Shown here: in pieces, positions 46,498 through 55,114 of the stretch | Position numbering within the stretch: the stretch's first letter is position 1 | How the letters are laid out: each line of letters starts with the position of its first letter | Source: Sphingomonadales bacterium | Lineage (GTDB): Bacteria; Pseudomonadota; Alphaproteobacteria; Sphingomonadales; Sphingomonadaceae | Length of the DNA: 64,000 nt | Assembly (NCBI GenBank): GCA_016714795.1 | Contig: JADKCA010000001.1 | Span: 310,001-374,000 of the forward strand | Direction: 5' to 3' | The notes under the pieces: model-generated | What the model was told of the DNA's origin: nothing | The model's input: only the letters and a program-made list of their open reading frames with translations | Database searches by the model: none | Position numbers and translations under genes: made by a program

Positions 46498-46805
46498 TCT
46501 CCGTCGCCCGGCTTGGAGTGCTGGGCGGGTTTTCCTTTGGCGTGATGTGAAATCGAGTCCCAGCCGCCCCGGATCAGCGCCATCTTCTTGGCCCGGCTCC
46601 AGCCTTTCAGTTGATGCTCGAATGCCTTGGCGTCGATCCGGTTTGCAAAGACCTCACTCCAGACAAGCGTTACAGGCAGACGGTCCGCTGTGAAACCCTT
46701 GATCTGGCCCGATTGATGTTCACCCAGTCTCCGTTCGAGATTGTCGGTGTGGCCGACATAATAGCGGCCTCCAAAGCAATGGAGCATGTAGACCCAGTAG
46801 GACAT
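46494..46805 (-). CDS. GIY-YIG nuclease superfamily protein
   Basis: A 103-residue single-domain GIY-YIG protein (UPF0213 type). The signature is WVYMLHCFGGRYYVGHTDN, with the catalytic Arg in LERRLGEHQSG and the Glu in KAFEHQLKGW. Members are common as orphan genes and some cut DNA. It lies between rnc and era, with its stop overlapping the era start, so it rides on the era transcript. Confidence 0.9.
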   Translation of the reverse strand: MSYWVYMLHCFGGRYYVGHTDNLERRLGEHQSGQIKGFTADRLPVTLVWSEVFANRIDAKAFEHQLKGWSRAKKMALIRGGWDSISHHAKGKPAQHSKPGDGE

Positions 46806-46825
46806 GCCTTGGAGTGCCGGAAAAA

Positions 46826-46900
46826 CGGTCCTTCGACAAGCTCAGGACGGCGGAAATAGGGCGTTTCAAAAACCGCCGTGCTGAGCTTGTCGAAGCACTG
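46826..46900. repeat. Inverted repeat of the CCTTCGACAGGCTCAGG family (rnc / GIY-YIG gap)
   Basis: Arms GGTCCTTCGACAAGCTCAGG and GTGCTGAGCTTGTCGAAGCA face each other about 18 bp apart in the 116-bp gap between rnc and the GIY-YIG gene. The orientation of the arms is opposite to that of the other pairs. Confidence 0.8.
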
Positions 46901-46921
46901 TTCTTCTCTGAATCCGCAACG

Positions 46922-47587
46922 TCAACCGCCCAATTGGTCCAGCAACGCCGCTGCCGCTGCCGTTTGCGCGGCTTGCAATGATGTGCCTTCCGCTTCTGCT
47001 TCCGCCAGCTTGCCGACCAGCACTTTCACGCGGAAGCGGGGGGCATGGTCCGGGCCGGAGCGTTCGATCAGCTGATAGTCGGGCGGGCGACGGTTATGGG
47101 CGGCGGCCCATTCCTGAAGCGCGGATTTGGGGTGGCGCGGGGCCTTGGTCTGCCCGGAAACCTTCTCTGACCAGTATCGCTCCACAAAGGCGCGCGCCGC
47201 ATCCAGCCCCTGATCGAGATAGAGCGCGCCGATCAGCGCTTCCACCACGTCTCCCAGCACATTGTCGCTGTCATAGGCCCCGTCATCCAGCGCCTGCTTG
47301 CCAAGGCGGACACGGGCAGACAGGCCCATGGCGCGGCCAACCTCTGCACAGGCCGTGCGCGCGACCAACGTGTTGAGCCGGAACGACATCTTGCCCTCTG
47401 GCTCATCGGGAAAGCGCGCATAAAGCAGTTCGGCGATCAGCAGGCCAAGCACCCGGTCTCCCAGAAATTCGAGCCGTTCATAACTGGCCTTGGCCCGGCT
47501 GCCATGGGTGAGGGCGCGTTCGAACAGTGCCGGGTCTTTCGGGGAGAGACCCAGCGCGTCCTTCAGCCATGCCACGCTATCGCTCAA
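46922..47587 (-). CDS. rnc: Ribonuclease III
   Basis: Double-stranded RNA endonuclease for rRNA processing. The RNase III domain signature is ERLEFLGDRVLGLLIAELLY, with SDNVLGDVVEALIGALYLDQ later, followed by a C-terminal dsRNA-binding domain (HPKSALQEWAAAHNRRPPDY...). I place the start at TTG 47585-47587 (MSDSVAWLKDALGLSPKDP), which overlaps the lepB stop (TTGA) and matches the family N-terminus; a GTG at 47575 is the alternative. The longer frame upstream is inside lepB. Length 221 residues. Confidence 0.94.
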   Translation of the reverse strand: MSDSVAWLKDALGLSPKDPALFERALTHGSRAKASYERLEFLGDRVLGLLIAELLYARFPDEPEGKMSFRLNTLVARTACAEVGRAMGLSARVRLGKQALDDGAYDSDNVLGDVVEALIGALYLDQGLDAARAFVERYWSEKVSGQTKAPRHPKSALQEWAAAHNRRPPDYQLIERSGPDHAPRFRVKVLVGKLAEAEAEGTSLQAAQTAAAAALLDQLGG

Positions 47588-48420
47588 AAGCCGCCGCCGA
47601 TCCGGTCCCAGCGTGCTGCCGTGAACCATGTCCAGGGCTTCACCCATTCGGCAGACCCGTCGGTGGAAAACACCATCACCATCGCGCGGCCCACCAGATT
47701 TTCTACCGGCACATAGCTGATGCCCTGACCTTCCACCGCGGGGAAGCGGCTGTCTGCGCTATGATCGCGATTGTCGCCCATCGCGAAGAAATGGCCTTCG
47801 GGCACGGTGTAGATGTCGGTCGTGTCATAGGGGCCAGCCGGGTCCATATCGACGATGTCATAGCTGCGGCCATTGGGCAGCGTCTCTCGGAAGCGCGGAT
47901 AATGGCAGGCGCTGCTGCCATCGCTGGCGCGCTGTTCAAAGCGGGCTGCCTCGCAGCCAGTGTTGGGGCTGACGGGGATGACGGCGTCTTCAATCCGTTC
48001 CTTCTTCACCGCCTGATCATTGATGTAGAGCACGCCCGCTTTCATCTGGATCATGTCGCCCGGCAGGCCGATGACGCGCTTGATATAATCCACCTGATTG
48101 CCCGGCGGCGCCTTGAACACCGCCACATCGCCCGGTTCGGGCATGGAAGAAAGGATGCGGCCGGGGATCAGCGGGATCGAAAAGGGCAGCGAATGCTTCG
48201 AATAGCCATAGGGCCATTTCGCCACGATCAGATAATCGCCCACCAGCAAGCGCGGCACCATCGATTCAGACGGAATGCTGAACGGGGCAACGATGAAGCT
48301 GCGCAGGATGAACACGAACAGCGCCAGCTTGAAGAGGAAGGCGAAAAAACTGTCCTCCTTCTGCTTTTGCGGCTTCGCATCGGGCGCGGGATCGGGCAGG
48401 GAAGGCGTGTCTTCGGTCAT
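47584..48420 (-). CDS. lepB: Signal peptidase I
   Basis: Inner-membrane serine protease that removes Sec signal peptides. The 278-residue form starts at ATG 48418-48420 (MTEDTPSLPDPAPDAKPQ); the longer frame has an unlikely arginine-rich start. One membrane helix (about 26-42) precedes the catalytic Ser in FSIPSESMVPRLLVGD; the catalytic Lys is in VDYIKRVIGLPGD, and the C-terminal box is FAMGDNRDHSADSR. It heads a lepB-rnc pair. Confidence 0.96.
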   Translation of the reverse strand: MTEDTPSLPDPAPDAKPQKQKEDSFFAFLFKLALFVFILRSFIVAPFSIPSESMVPRLLVGDYLIVAKWPYGYSKHSLPFSIPLIPGRILSSMPEPGDVAVFKAPPGNQVDYIKRVIGLPGDMIQMKAGVLYINDQAVKKERIEDAVIPVSPNTGCEAARFEQRASDGSSACHYPRFRETLPNGRSYDIVDMDPAGPYDTTDIYTVPEGHFFAMGDNRDHSADSRFPAVEGQGISYVPVENLVGRAMVMVFSTDGSAEWVKPWTWFTAARWDRIGGGF

Positions 48421-48476
48421 GCGGCCCGATGTGGGGCGGCGGAGCCGATGCGTCAAGCCAGCAATAGGACAAGTGC

Positions 48477-49976
48477 ATGACAGGCCTCGATGAATGTTGG
48501 ACCCGGATCAGGTCTGCCCCGCATGAACCGCTCTCTGCCTTGTTCGCGGGCGATGCCGCACGCTTGCAGGCTTTTTCGGGGGACGTGGCCGGGCTTTATC
48601 TCGATTTTTCGAAAACCCACCTGACCCGCGATCTGGTGGACGGATTTGATGCGCTGGCCAAGGCGGCAGACTTTGACGCGCATCGCAGCGCGCTCTTTGC
48701 TGGCGCGATCGTGAATGTCACCGAAGGCCGCGCTGCCGAACACACGGCGCAGCGCGGTGAGGGAGAGGCCGAGGCCGTGGCGCTGGCCAAGGCCTTTCAT
48801 GCACGGACGCGCGGCCTGATCGAAGCGATCGAGGCAGGCGCTCTGGGCGATGTCGCCCATATCCTGCATGTCGGCATTGGCGGCTCTGCCTTGGGGCCGG
48901 ACTTGCTGATCGACGCGCTGGGCCGCGATTCCGGGCGGTATGACACCGCCATCGTCTCCAATGTGGACGGGTCTGCGCTGAAGGAAGCCTTTGGGCGTTT
49001 TGATCCCCACAAGACGTTGCTGGTGATCGCCTCCAAAACCTTCACCACAACCGAAACCATGCTCAACGCGGAAAGCGTGCTGGGCTGGATGACGATGGCA
49101 GGGGTAGACGATCCCGCCGGGCGCGTTGTGGCGCTGACGGCCAATCCGGACAAGGCGCTGGAATGGGGCGTGGATGAAACGCGCATCCTGCCCTTTTCCG
49201 AATCGGTGGGCGGGCGTTACTCGCTCTGGTCCAGCATCGGCTTTCCGGCGGCACTGGCGCTGGGCTGGGCGGCGTTTGAAGAGATGCTGGAAGGCGCGGC
49301 AGAAATGGACCGCCACTTCCGTCTGGCCGAACCGCGCGCCAACTGGCCCGTGATCGCCGCCTTTGCCGACCTTTATTACACACAGGTGCGCGGCGCAGAG
49401 ACGCGCGGCGTGTTCGCCTATGATGAGCGGTTGCGGCTGTTGCCCTCCTACCTTCAGCAGTTGGAGATGGAATCGAACGGCAAAAGCGTGACGGCGGATG
49501 GCACGGCGCTGGCGGGGCCGAGTGCGGCCATTACCTGGGGCGGGGTGGGAACGGATGCGCAGCACGCCGTATTTCAGCTGCTGCATCAGGGCACGCATCT
49601 GGTTCCGGTGGAATTCCTCGCCGTGGTGGAGCCGGGCCATGAACTGGATGACGCGCACCACCGGCAGTTGCTGGTGAATTGCTTTGCGCAAGGTGCTGCG
49701 CTGATGGCCGGGCGGGGCCATGATGATCCGGCGCGGGCTTATGCCGGGGACAGGCCGTCCGCCACCATCCTGATCGACGCGCTGGAACCGCGCACGCTGG
49801 GTGCGCTGATTGCGTTTTATGAGCATCGGGTGTTTGCAAACGCCATTCTTTTAGGCATCAATCCGTTTGACCAGTTCGGCGTCGAGCTGGGCAAGGAGAT
49901 GGCAAAATCGGTTGAAGCGGGGGGCATGGCATTTGATCCATCCACACAGGCGCTGATCGAACGCGCCGGGCTTTGA
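48477..49976 (+). CDS. pgi: Glucose-6-phosphate isomerase
   Basis: Interconverts glucose 6-phosphate and fructose 6-phosphate. The 499 residues contain HVGIGGSALGPDLLIDAL, SKTFTTTETMLNAE, GGRYSLWSSIGFPAAL, the YLQQLEMESNGKSV segment and signature GVGTDAQHAVFQLLHQG. It ends with the Lys/Gln-bearing FDQFGVELGKEMA. The gene diverges from lepB over 56 bp. Confidence 0.97.
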   Translation: MTGLDECWTRIRSAPHEPLSALFAGDAARLQAFSGDVAGLYLDFSKTHLTRDLVDGFDALAKAADFDAHRSALFAGAIVNVTEGRAAEHTAQRGEGEAEAVALAKAFHARTRGLIEAIEAGALGDVAHILHVGIGGSALGPDLLIDALGRDSGRYDTAIVSNVDGSALKEAFGRFDPHKTLLVIASKTFTTTETMLNAESVLGWMTMAGVDDPAGRVVALTANPDKALEWGVDETRILPFSESVGGRYSLWSSIGFPAALALGWAAFEEMLEGAAEMDRHFRLAEPRANWPVIAAFADLYYTQVRGAETRGVFAYDERLRLLPSYLQQLEMESNGKSVTADGTALAGPSAAITWGGVGTDAQHAVFQLLHQGTHLVPVEFLAVVEPGHELDDAHHRQLLVNCFAQGAALMAGRGHDDPARAYAGDRPSATILIDALEPRTLGALIAFYEHRVFANAILLGINPFDQFGVELGKEMAKSVEAGGMAFDPSTQALIERAGL

Positions 49977-50005
49977 TTGAACATAAAATGGCAGTTGGAG
50001 GAAAA

Positions 50006-51895
50006 ATGCGGTCCATTTGTTTTGCGTTGGCGGCTTGTGCTGCCGTGGCGTCCGGCCCCGTTCTGGCGGCATCTCCGGTCAAGGCAGCGCCGGAAGCGGT
50101 GCGGCCCTTTCCCGGCACGATGGACATTCAGGTGGATGCGACCGATCTGGCGCACCGCCTGTTCCGCGTGCGGCAGACCATCCCGCTCGGCTCGCATGGC
50201 GGCACGGTCACCATCCGCTATCCCGAATGGCTGCCCGGCAATCATGCGCCGCGCGGGCAGGTGGAGAAAATCACCGGGCTGACGTTCAAGGCAGGCGGCA
50301 AGACGCTGACATGGAAGCGCGACGTGTATGACGTCTTCTCCTTCCATGTGACCGTGCCCAGTGGCGCACGGACGCTGGAGGCGACGTTCGAATTCGCCTC
50401 CGCCACGGACGGGGATCAGGGCCGGGTGGTCGTCACGCCGGTGATGATGAACCTGCAATGGGCCTCCATGGCGCTCTATCCCGCCGGATGGGCGACCAAG
50501 GACATGCCGATCCGCGCCAGCGTGACCTGGCCGACCGGCTGGAAATCCGCCTCTGCCCTGCGCGCAGCCAAGGCTGAAGGCGATACCATTCGCTATCAGA
50601 CCGTCGATTTCGAGACTCTGGTCGATTCACCGATGTTTGCAGGCAAGCATTTTGCGGCCTTTGATCTGGGGCAGGCGGTCACGCTCAATGTGGTGGCCGA
50701 TGCCGCCAAATTTCTGGTGACCAAGGATGATCAGATCGCCATGCACCGCAAGCTGGTGGAGCAGGCGGTAAAACTGTTCGGCACGCGCCCGTTCGATCAT
50801 TATGATCTGCTGCTGGCGCTGACCGACGAAATGGGCGGCATCGGGCTGGAGCATCACCGCTCGTCCGAAAATGGCGTGAATCCGGAATATTTCACCGGAT
50901 GGGATTCCGGCCCCGGACGCCGCAACCTGCTGCCGCATGAATTGTCGCACAGCTGGGTGGGCAAGCATCGTCGCCCGGTGGGGCAGGTGGTGAAGGATTT
51001 CGCGGCCCCGCTCGATAACAGCCTGCTCTGGGTTTATGAGGGGCAGGATCAGTTCTGGGGCTATGTGCTGGGCGCGCGCTCCGGCTTGTTTTCAAAGCAG
51101 GACACGCTCGACGCGCTGGCCGCGATTGCTGCCACGCAAGACATACGCGTGGCGCGCGGATGGCGCAGCCTGGATGATACGGTGCTCGATCCCATCATCA
51201 CGCCGCGCCGTCCCAAGGGTTGGGTCAGCTGGCAGCGCAGCGAAGATTATTACAATGAAGGCCTGCTGATCTGGCTGGAAGCCGACGGGATGATCCGCCA
51301 GAAAACCGGCGGAGCCAAAGGGCTGGACGATTTCGCGCGCGCCTTTTTCGGCGGCAAGGATGGAGACTGGTCTGCACGCGGCTTTGATATGGCCGAAGTC
51401 GTCACCACGCTGAACGCAGTTGCACCGCATGACTGGCAGAGCTTCCTTGAAACGCGGCTGACCGAAAAGGTCGCGGGCGCACCGCTCAGCGGGCTGACTT
51501 TGGGCGGGTACAAGCTGGCATGGAGCGAGACGCCCAGCGCCTTCCTGCGCGACAATGAGAAGCGCGGCAAGGATATGAGCCTGATCTACTCAATCGGCGC
51601 GAGCGTGAAGAGCGGCAAGCTGACCCAGGTGATCTGGGACAGCCTGGCCTTCAATGCCGGGTTGGCGATCGGCACCGAGATTATCGCCGTCAACGGCCAG
51701 ACCTATGATGAAGACGCTCTGCGCGACGCCATCACCGAAGCCAAGGGCGGCACCGCTCCGATCAAGCTGATCGTGAAGTCAGGCTCGCTGGTGCGCGAAG
51801 TGTCGCTCGTCTGGAATGGCGGGCATCGCTATCCCAAGCTGGAAAAGATCGGCGAGGGTGAGGGGAGCCTGGATGTGCTGTTGAAGGCACGGTAG
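50006..51895 (+). CDS. M61-family metallopeptidase (glycyl aminopeptidase-like), exported
   Basis: A 629-residue periplasmic peptidase. The start is ATG 50006, five bases after a GGAGG site. A signal peptide ends near AALA/LAAS (about residue 22). The zinc motif is HELSHSW with His311, Glu312 and His315, and the following Glu lies in WVYEGQDQFWG. A C-terminal PDZ domain (GASVKSGKLTQVIWDSLAFN, then AGLAIGTEIIAVNG) is present. M61 enzymes cut N-terminal Gly or Ala from peptides. The gene begins 29 bp after pgi. Confidence 0.93.
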   Translation: MRSICFALAACAAVASGPVLAASPVKAAPEAVRPFPGTMDIQVDATDLAHRLFRVRQTIPLGSHGGTVTIRYPEWLPGNHAPRGQVEKITGLTFKAGGKTLTWKRDVYDVFSFHVTVPSGARTLEATFEFASATDGDQGRVVVTPVMMNLQWASMALYPAGWATKDMPIRASVTWPTGWKSASALRAAKAEGDTIRYQTVDFETLVDSPMFAGKHFAAFDLGQAVTLNVVADAAKFLVTKDDQIAMHRKLVEQAVKLFGTRPFDHYDLLLALTDEMGGIGLEHHRSSENGVNPEYFTGWDSGPGRRNLLPHELSHSWVGKHRRPVGQVVKDFAAPLDNSLLWVYEGQDQFWGYVLGARSGLFSKQDTLDALAAIAATQDIRVARGWRSLDDTVLDPIITPRRPKGWVSWQRSEDYYNEGLLIWLEADGMIRQKTGGAKGLDDFARAFFGGKDGDWSARGFDMAEVVTTLNAVAPHDWQSFLETRLTEKVAGAPLSGLTLGGYKLAWSETPSAFLRDNEKRGKDMSLIYSIGASVKSGKLTQVIWDSLAFNAGLAIGTEIIAVNGQTYDEDALRDAITEAKGGTAPIKLIVKSGSLVREVSLVWNGGHRYPKLEKIGEGEGSLDVLLKAR

Positions 51896-51903
51896 AGACT
51901 TTG

Positions 51904-51931
51904 CCGTCATTCCCGCCATCACGGGAATGAC
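51904..51931. terminator. Palindrome between convergent M61 and pduO-type genes
   Basis: CGTCATTCCCG-CCAT-CACGGGAATGACG forms a near-perfect hairpin 9 bp after the M61 stop and 19 bp before the end of the converging adenosyltransferase gene. It lacks a long T run but is well placed to terminate or insulate both transcripts. The CGTCATTCCCG motif is itself common as an intergenic repeat in many bacteria. Confidence 0.55.
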
Positions 51932-51949
51932 GGATCCGGCGCGTCTGCC

Positions 51950-52516
51950 CTACCGCGATCCCCCCGGAACCCACAGCACATCCGCCCGTCCGCCATCATT
52001 GGCAAGCCGGGCCGCGACGAACAGCCAGTCAGACAGGCGGTTGATGTAACGCAGCGCCATGGGGTTGAGCGTTTTGGCTTCTGCCGCCGTCACCATGCTG
52101 CGTTCGGCCCGCCGTGCCGCGCTTCGGGCCACATGCAGCTGCGCGGCGAGCGACGTGCCGCCGGGCAGGATGAAGCTGGTCAGCGGCTCCAGTTCGGTGT
52201 TCATCGCGTCTATCTCAGCCTCAAGCCGCGTCACCTGCGCGGGGATGATGCGCAATTCCATGTCGGACGGTTCGAAATCGTCTCCCGGTGTGGCGAGGTC
52301 CGCCCCCAGATCGAACAGATCATTCTGAATGGCGCGCAACTGGCTGAGCATCGGCTCTGCGGCATGGAGCGCGGCGACGCCGGTCAGGCTGTTCAGTTCG
52401 TCCACATCGCCAATGGCGGCCATGCGCGGCGAGGATTTGGACAGACGGCTGCCATCGACCAGCCCGGTCGTGCCATCATCGCCGGTGCGGGTGTAGATCT
52501 TGTTGAGTTTGACCAT
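51950..52516 (-). CDS. Cob(I)yrinic acid a,c-diamide / cobalamin adenosyltransferase (PduO type)
   Basis: Transfers adenosyl from ATP to cob(I)alamin. The 188-residue protein starts MVKLNKIYTRTGDDGTTGL (ATG 52516), the standard PduO N-terminus with its ATP-binding Thr-Gly-Asp. Helical bundle segments with DVDELNSLTGVA, FILPGGTSLAAQLHVARSAA and RRAERSMV follow. The frame upstream of the ATG is part of the HIG1 gene and is not native. No other cobalamin gene is adjacent. Confidence 0.94.
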   Translation of the reverse strand: MVKLNKIYTRTGDDGTTGLVDGSRLSKSSPRMAAIGDVDELNSLTGVAALHAAEPMLSQLRAIQNDLFDLGADLATPGDDFEPSDMELRIIPAQVTRLEAEIDAMNTELEPLTSFILPGGTSLAAQLHVARSAARRAERSMVTAAEAKTLNPMALRYINRLSDWLFVAARLANDGGRADVLWVPGGSR

Positions 52517-52745
52517 GGGGTTTACCCCGGCCCATGACCAGCAGCAGCGCCACCAGCATGATGGCCACGCCCTGAAACAGGATGCGGTTGCGCATCGCCT
52601 TTTGCTGGGCAAGGCTGGAGGCGCTCGGCCCGGCTTCGCCAGACATCAGGTCTGCTTCGGTGGTCTTGAGAAAAGCTATCAGCCCGCGCACCAGTGCCAC
52701 CAACGTAGCGATCATGGCGATGACGAGAAGGATGGTGAAAAACAT
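52476..52745 (-). CDS. HIG1-domain two-helix membrane protein, likely frameshifted at its C-terminus
   Basis: A short inner-membrane protein of the HIG1 (hypoxia-induced) family, associated with cytochrome oxidase assembly in alphaproteobacteria and mitochondria. Two membrane helices (residues 3-23 and about 55-71) flank a cytoplasmic-type linker with MRNRILFQG. As read the frame runs 41 bases into the next gene and ends in a basic tail (GKPHGQTQQDLHPHRR) unlike the family. If one base is missing from the G run at 52525-52528 (plus-strand C run), a TAA at 52522-52524 would end the protein at 74 residues, a typical end just after helix 2. Confidence 0.8.
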   Translation of the reverse strand: MFFTILLVIAMIATLVALVRGLIAFLKTTEADLMSGEAGPSASSLAQQKAMRNRILFQGVAIMLVALLLVMGRGKPHGQTQQDLHPHRR

Positions 52746-52775
52746 GGTGGATGCCTCTGGTTAAACCGGAACGGC

Positions 52776-53558
52776 TTAATCCGCCAGCACTCCAAAGCCA
52801 ACCGGAAACACGCCGCGCCGTAAATCCGCCGCCAGCGCGCGGCCATCCACGCCCGCTTCGCGCATGCCAGCAAGGGTGGGGGCCTTGTCTCGCTTGGCAA
52901 GGCGTTTGCCGTCGGCGGTGCCGATCAGCGGGTGGTGGTGGTAAAGCGGGGTGGGCCAGCCGAATACATGCTGGAGCAGCATCTGGCCGGGGGTCAGGGG
53001 TTCAATATCGCGCCCGCGCACAATATCCGTCACACCCTGTTCTGCATCATCCAGTGTGCAGGCCAGCATATAGCTGGAAAGCGCGTCCTTCCGCTCGATC
53101 ACAAAGTCATCGATCAGGGGGGCACCTGCTGCGCTCGCGCTGATCCGCCAGCAATGCGGCGTTTCCGGCCAAGGTGGCGTGCGGTGCTTGCAGGTTCCGG
53201 GATAGGCTGGCGGCCCGCCATCATGCGGTGCACTTGCCGCCGCTTCGATTTCGGCGCGTGTGCACCAGCAACGATAGGCGAGGCCCTGTTCGGCCAGCCA
53301 TTGCACGGCGGCGCGATACGTCTCCCCGCGTTCGGACTGGATCAGAACCGGGCCGTCCCAATCCAGCCCCAGCCACTCCAGATCGCGATAAATGGCGTCG
53401 GTAAAGTCCGGGCGGCAGCGGGTTTCGTCTATGTCTTCGATCCGCAGGAGAAAGCGCCCGCCTGCCGCGCGCGCCACCTCATGCGCCTGCACCGCGCTCC
53501 ACGCATGGCCCAGATGGAGCAGGCCGGTGGGGGAGGGAGCGAAGCGGGTGGTGATCAT
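52776..53558 (-). CDS. gluQ: Glutamyl-Q tRNA(Asp) synthetase
   Basis: Paralogue of the glutamyl-tRNA synthetase core that attaches glutamate to queuosine in tRNA-Asp. The 260 residues begin MITTRFAPSPTGLLHLGHAW with the HIGH-like motif, keep zinc ligands (YRCWCTRAEIE and PGTCKH) and a KMSKS-like KRLAKR, and lack an anticodon-binding domain, which separates it from GltX. It begins on the minus strand next to an inverted repeat. Confidence 0.95.
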   Translation of the reverse strand: MITTRFAPSPTGLLHLGHAWSAVQAHEVARAAGGRFLLRIEDIDETRCRPDFTDAIYRDLEWLGLDWDGPVLIQSERGETYRAAVQWLAEQGLAYRCWCTRAEIEAAASAPHDGGPPAYPGTCKHRTPPWPETPHCWRISASAAGAPLIDDFVIERKDALSSYMLACTLDDAEQGVTDIVRGRDIEPLTPGQMLLQHVFGWPTPLYHHHPLIGTADGKRLAKRDKAPTLAGMREAGVDGRALAADLRRGVFPVGFGVLAD

Positions 53559-53567
53559 CGAAGCACG

Positions 53568-53680
53568 CCGTCATGCTGAACTTGTTTCAGCATCCATGCC
53601 TCGATAGTCGCGCTAGGCTGGTCGTTTGCCATTTCGGGGTGATATTGAGGCATGGACCCTGAAACAAGTTCAGGGTGACG
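53568..53680. repeat. Long-spaced inverted repeat (gluQ / nfeD gap)
   Basis: Arms of about 35 bp with CTGAACTTGTTTCAGCATCC on the left and the counterpart CCTGAAACAAGTTCAGGGTG on the right, plus GGCATGG/GCATGCC ends. They lie about 43 bp apart between nfeD and gluQ, both on the minus strand. It is related in style, not sequence, to the CCTTCGACAGGCTCAGG family. Confidence 0.8.
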
Positions 53681-53695
53681 CAAATGGAGGGACGT

Positions 53696-54139
53696 TCAAA
53701 CCCCTTCCACCAGCAATTCCGCCCCTTGCGACCCCGTCACGCGGACTTTGGCGCCTTCTGCCGCATCCGCCCCGCGCGCATTCCAGACGCTGTCTCCCAC
53801 CTTCACACGGCCCCGGCCATTCACGATGGCTTCCACCACCGTCACCACCTCTCCTGCGAGGCGTCCACCGCGATCGTTGAGCAGCGGATCATCTGAAGCG
53901 ATGGGGTTATCCACCAGCCATTTGCGCGCGGCATAAACGGCGATGATGGAGAGCACCGCGAACAGGCCCACTTGCGCGGGCACGCTGATCGGCACCACCC
54001 AAGCCACGACGCCGGTGAGGATCGCGGCCACGCCCAGCCACATCAGGAAAAAGCCGGGCGCGATGATCTCTGCCGCCGCCATCAGCACGCCGGCAGATAG
54101 CCAGAACCAGTTCGGGTCCATGTTGGAGAGGCTGTCCAT
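53696..54139 (-). CDS. NfeD-like membrane protein
   Basis: A 147-residue inner-membrane protein of the NfeD family, partner of SPFH/stomatin proteins. The first 90 residues have hydrophobic helices (LSAGVLMAAAEIIAPGFFLM, then VGLFAVLSIIAVYAA); the C-terminal part is an OB-fold (GGRLAGEVVTVVEAIVNGRG). The start is ATG 54137-54139 (MDSLSNMDPNWFW), one base after the SPFH stop. The pair is a conserved unit. Confidence 0.9.
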   Translation of the reverse strand: MDSLSNMDPNWFWLSAGVLMAAAEIIAPGFFLMWLGVAAILTGVVAWVVPISVPAQVGLFAVLSIIAVYAARKWLVDNPIASDDPLLNDRGGRLAGEVVTVVEAIVNGRGRVKVGDSVWNARGADAAEGAKVRVTGSQGAELLVEGV

Positions 54140-54140
54140 C

Positions 54141-55048
54141 CTATTTGTCCTTGCCCAGAGCGTCGCGGGCCAGTTCGCCAATGCCGCCCAGCGTGCCGAT
54201 CAAAGCCGTGGCTTCGACCGGGAACAGGATCGTCTTGGCGTTGGGGGACGTCGCGAACATGCCGATGGCCTCGACATATTTCTGCGCCACGAAATAGTTG
54301 ATCGCCTGATTGCCGCTGGTGGCAATGGCCTGAGACACGACTTCGGTGGCCTTGGCTTCGGCTCTGCCGCGCGTTCGCGGGCTTCGGCGTCTCGGAAGGC
54401 GGCTTCGCGGCGACCTTCGGCTTGCAGGATCTGGCCCTGCTTTTCACCTTCGGCGCGCAGGATTTCTGCGGCACGCAGGCCTTCCGCTTCCAGAATCGAG
54501 GCGCGCTTTTCACGCTCGGCTTTCATCTGGCGGGCCATGGCGTTGGAAATGTCTGCCGGCGGGCGAATGTCCTTGATCTCGACGCGCGTGATCTTCACGC
54601 CCCAGGGCGAGGTCGCATGATCTACGACGGAAAGCAGACGACCATTGATGTCATCGCGCTTGGAAAGGGTTTCATCCAAGTCCATGCTGCCCATCACCGT
54701 GCGCAGGTTCGTGGTCGTGATCTGCATGATGGCGACGTAAAGGTCTGACACTTCATAGGCGGCTTTGGCGGCATCGAGCACCTGGAAGAACACCACCGCG
54801 TCCACGCCGACCATGGCGTTGTCCTTGGTGATGATTTCCTGCCCCGGAATGTCCAGCACCTGCTCCATCATGTTGACCTTGCGGCCGACACGATCGACCA
54901 AAGGCATGATGAAATTGAGGCCGGGGTTCGCGGTATGGGTAAACCGCCCGAACCGTTCGATGGTGTAAACATAGCCTTGCCGCACCGGAGTGAGCGCCCA
55001 GATGACGAAGACGAGGCCAAGCACCAACAGGGCCAACGCAAATTCCAT
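54141..55048 (-). pseudogene. SPFH/band-7 (slipin, QmcA-like) protein, one-base deletion
   Basis: Membrane-anchored scaffold protein of the stomatin/prohibitin family. The N-terminal part is intact: membrane anchor (residues 3-18) and SPFH domain (VRQGYVYTIERFGRFTHTAN through ISNAMARQMKAEREKRASI). The frame breaks after EARERAAE at about 54360-54362, where GGCC reads GGC. The next frame continues with the expected ending (VVSQAIATSGNQAINYFVAQ, then KYVEAIGMFATSPNAKTILF) to the TAG at 54141. The span of 908 bases is 303 codons minus one base, as expected for a single deletion. An assembly error is the simplest cause. Confidence 0.88.
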
Positions 55049-55114
55049 GACGATCCTCCTGAATTGTTGATCGGGATATTGCCGTGTCGCGCGTTATGCG
55101 CCAAGCAAAATCGC

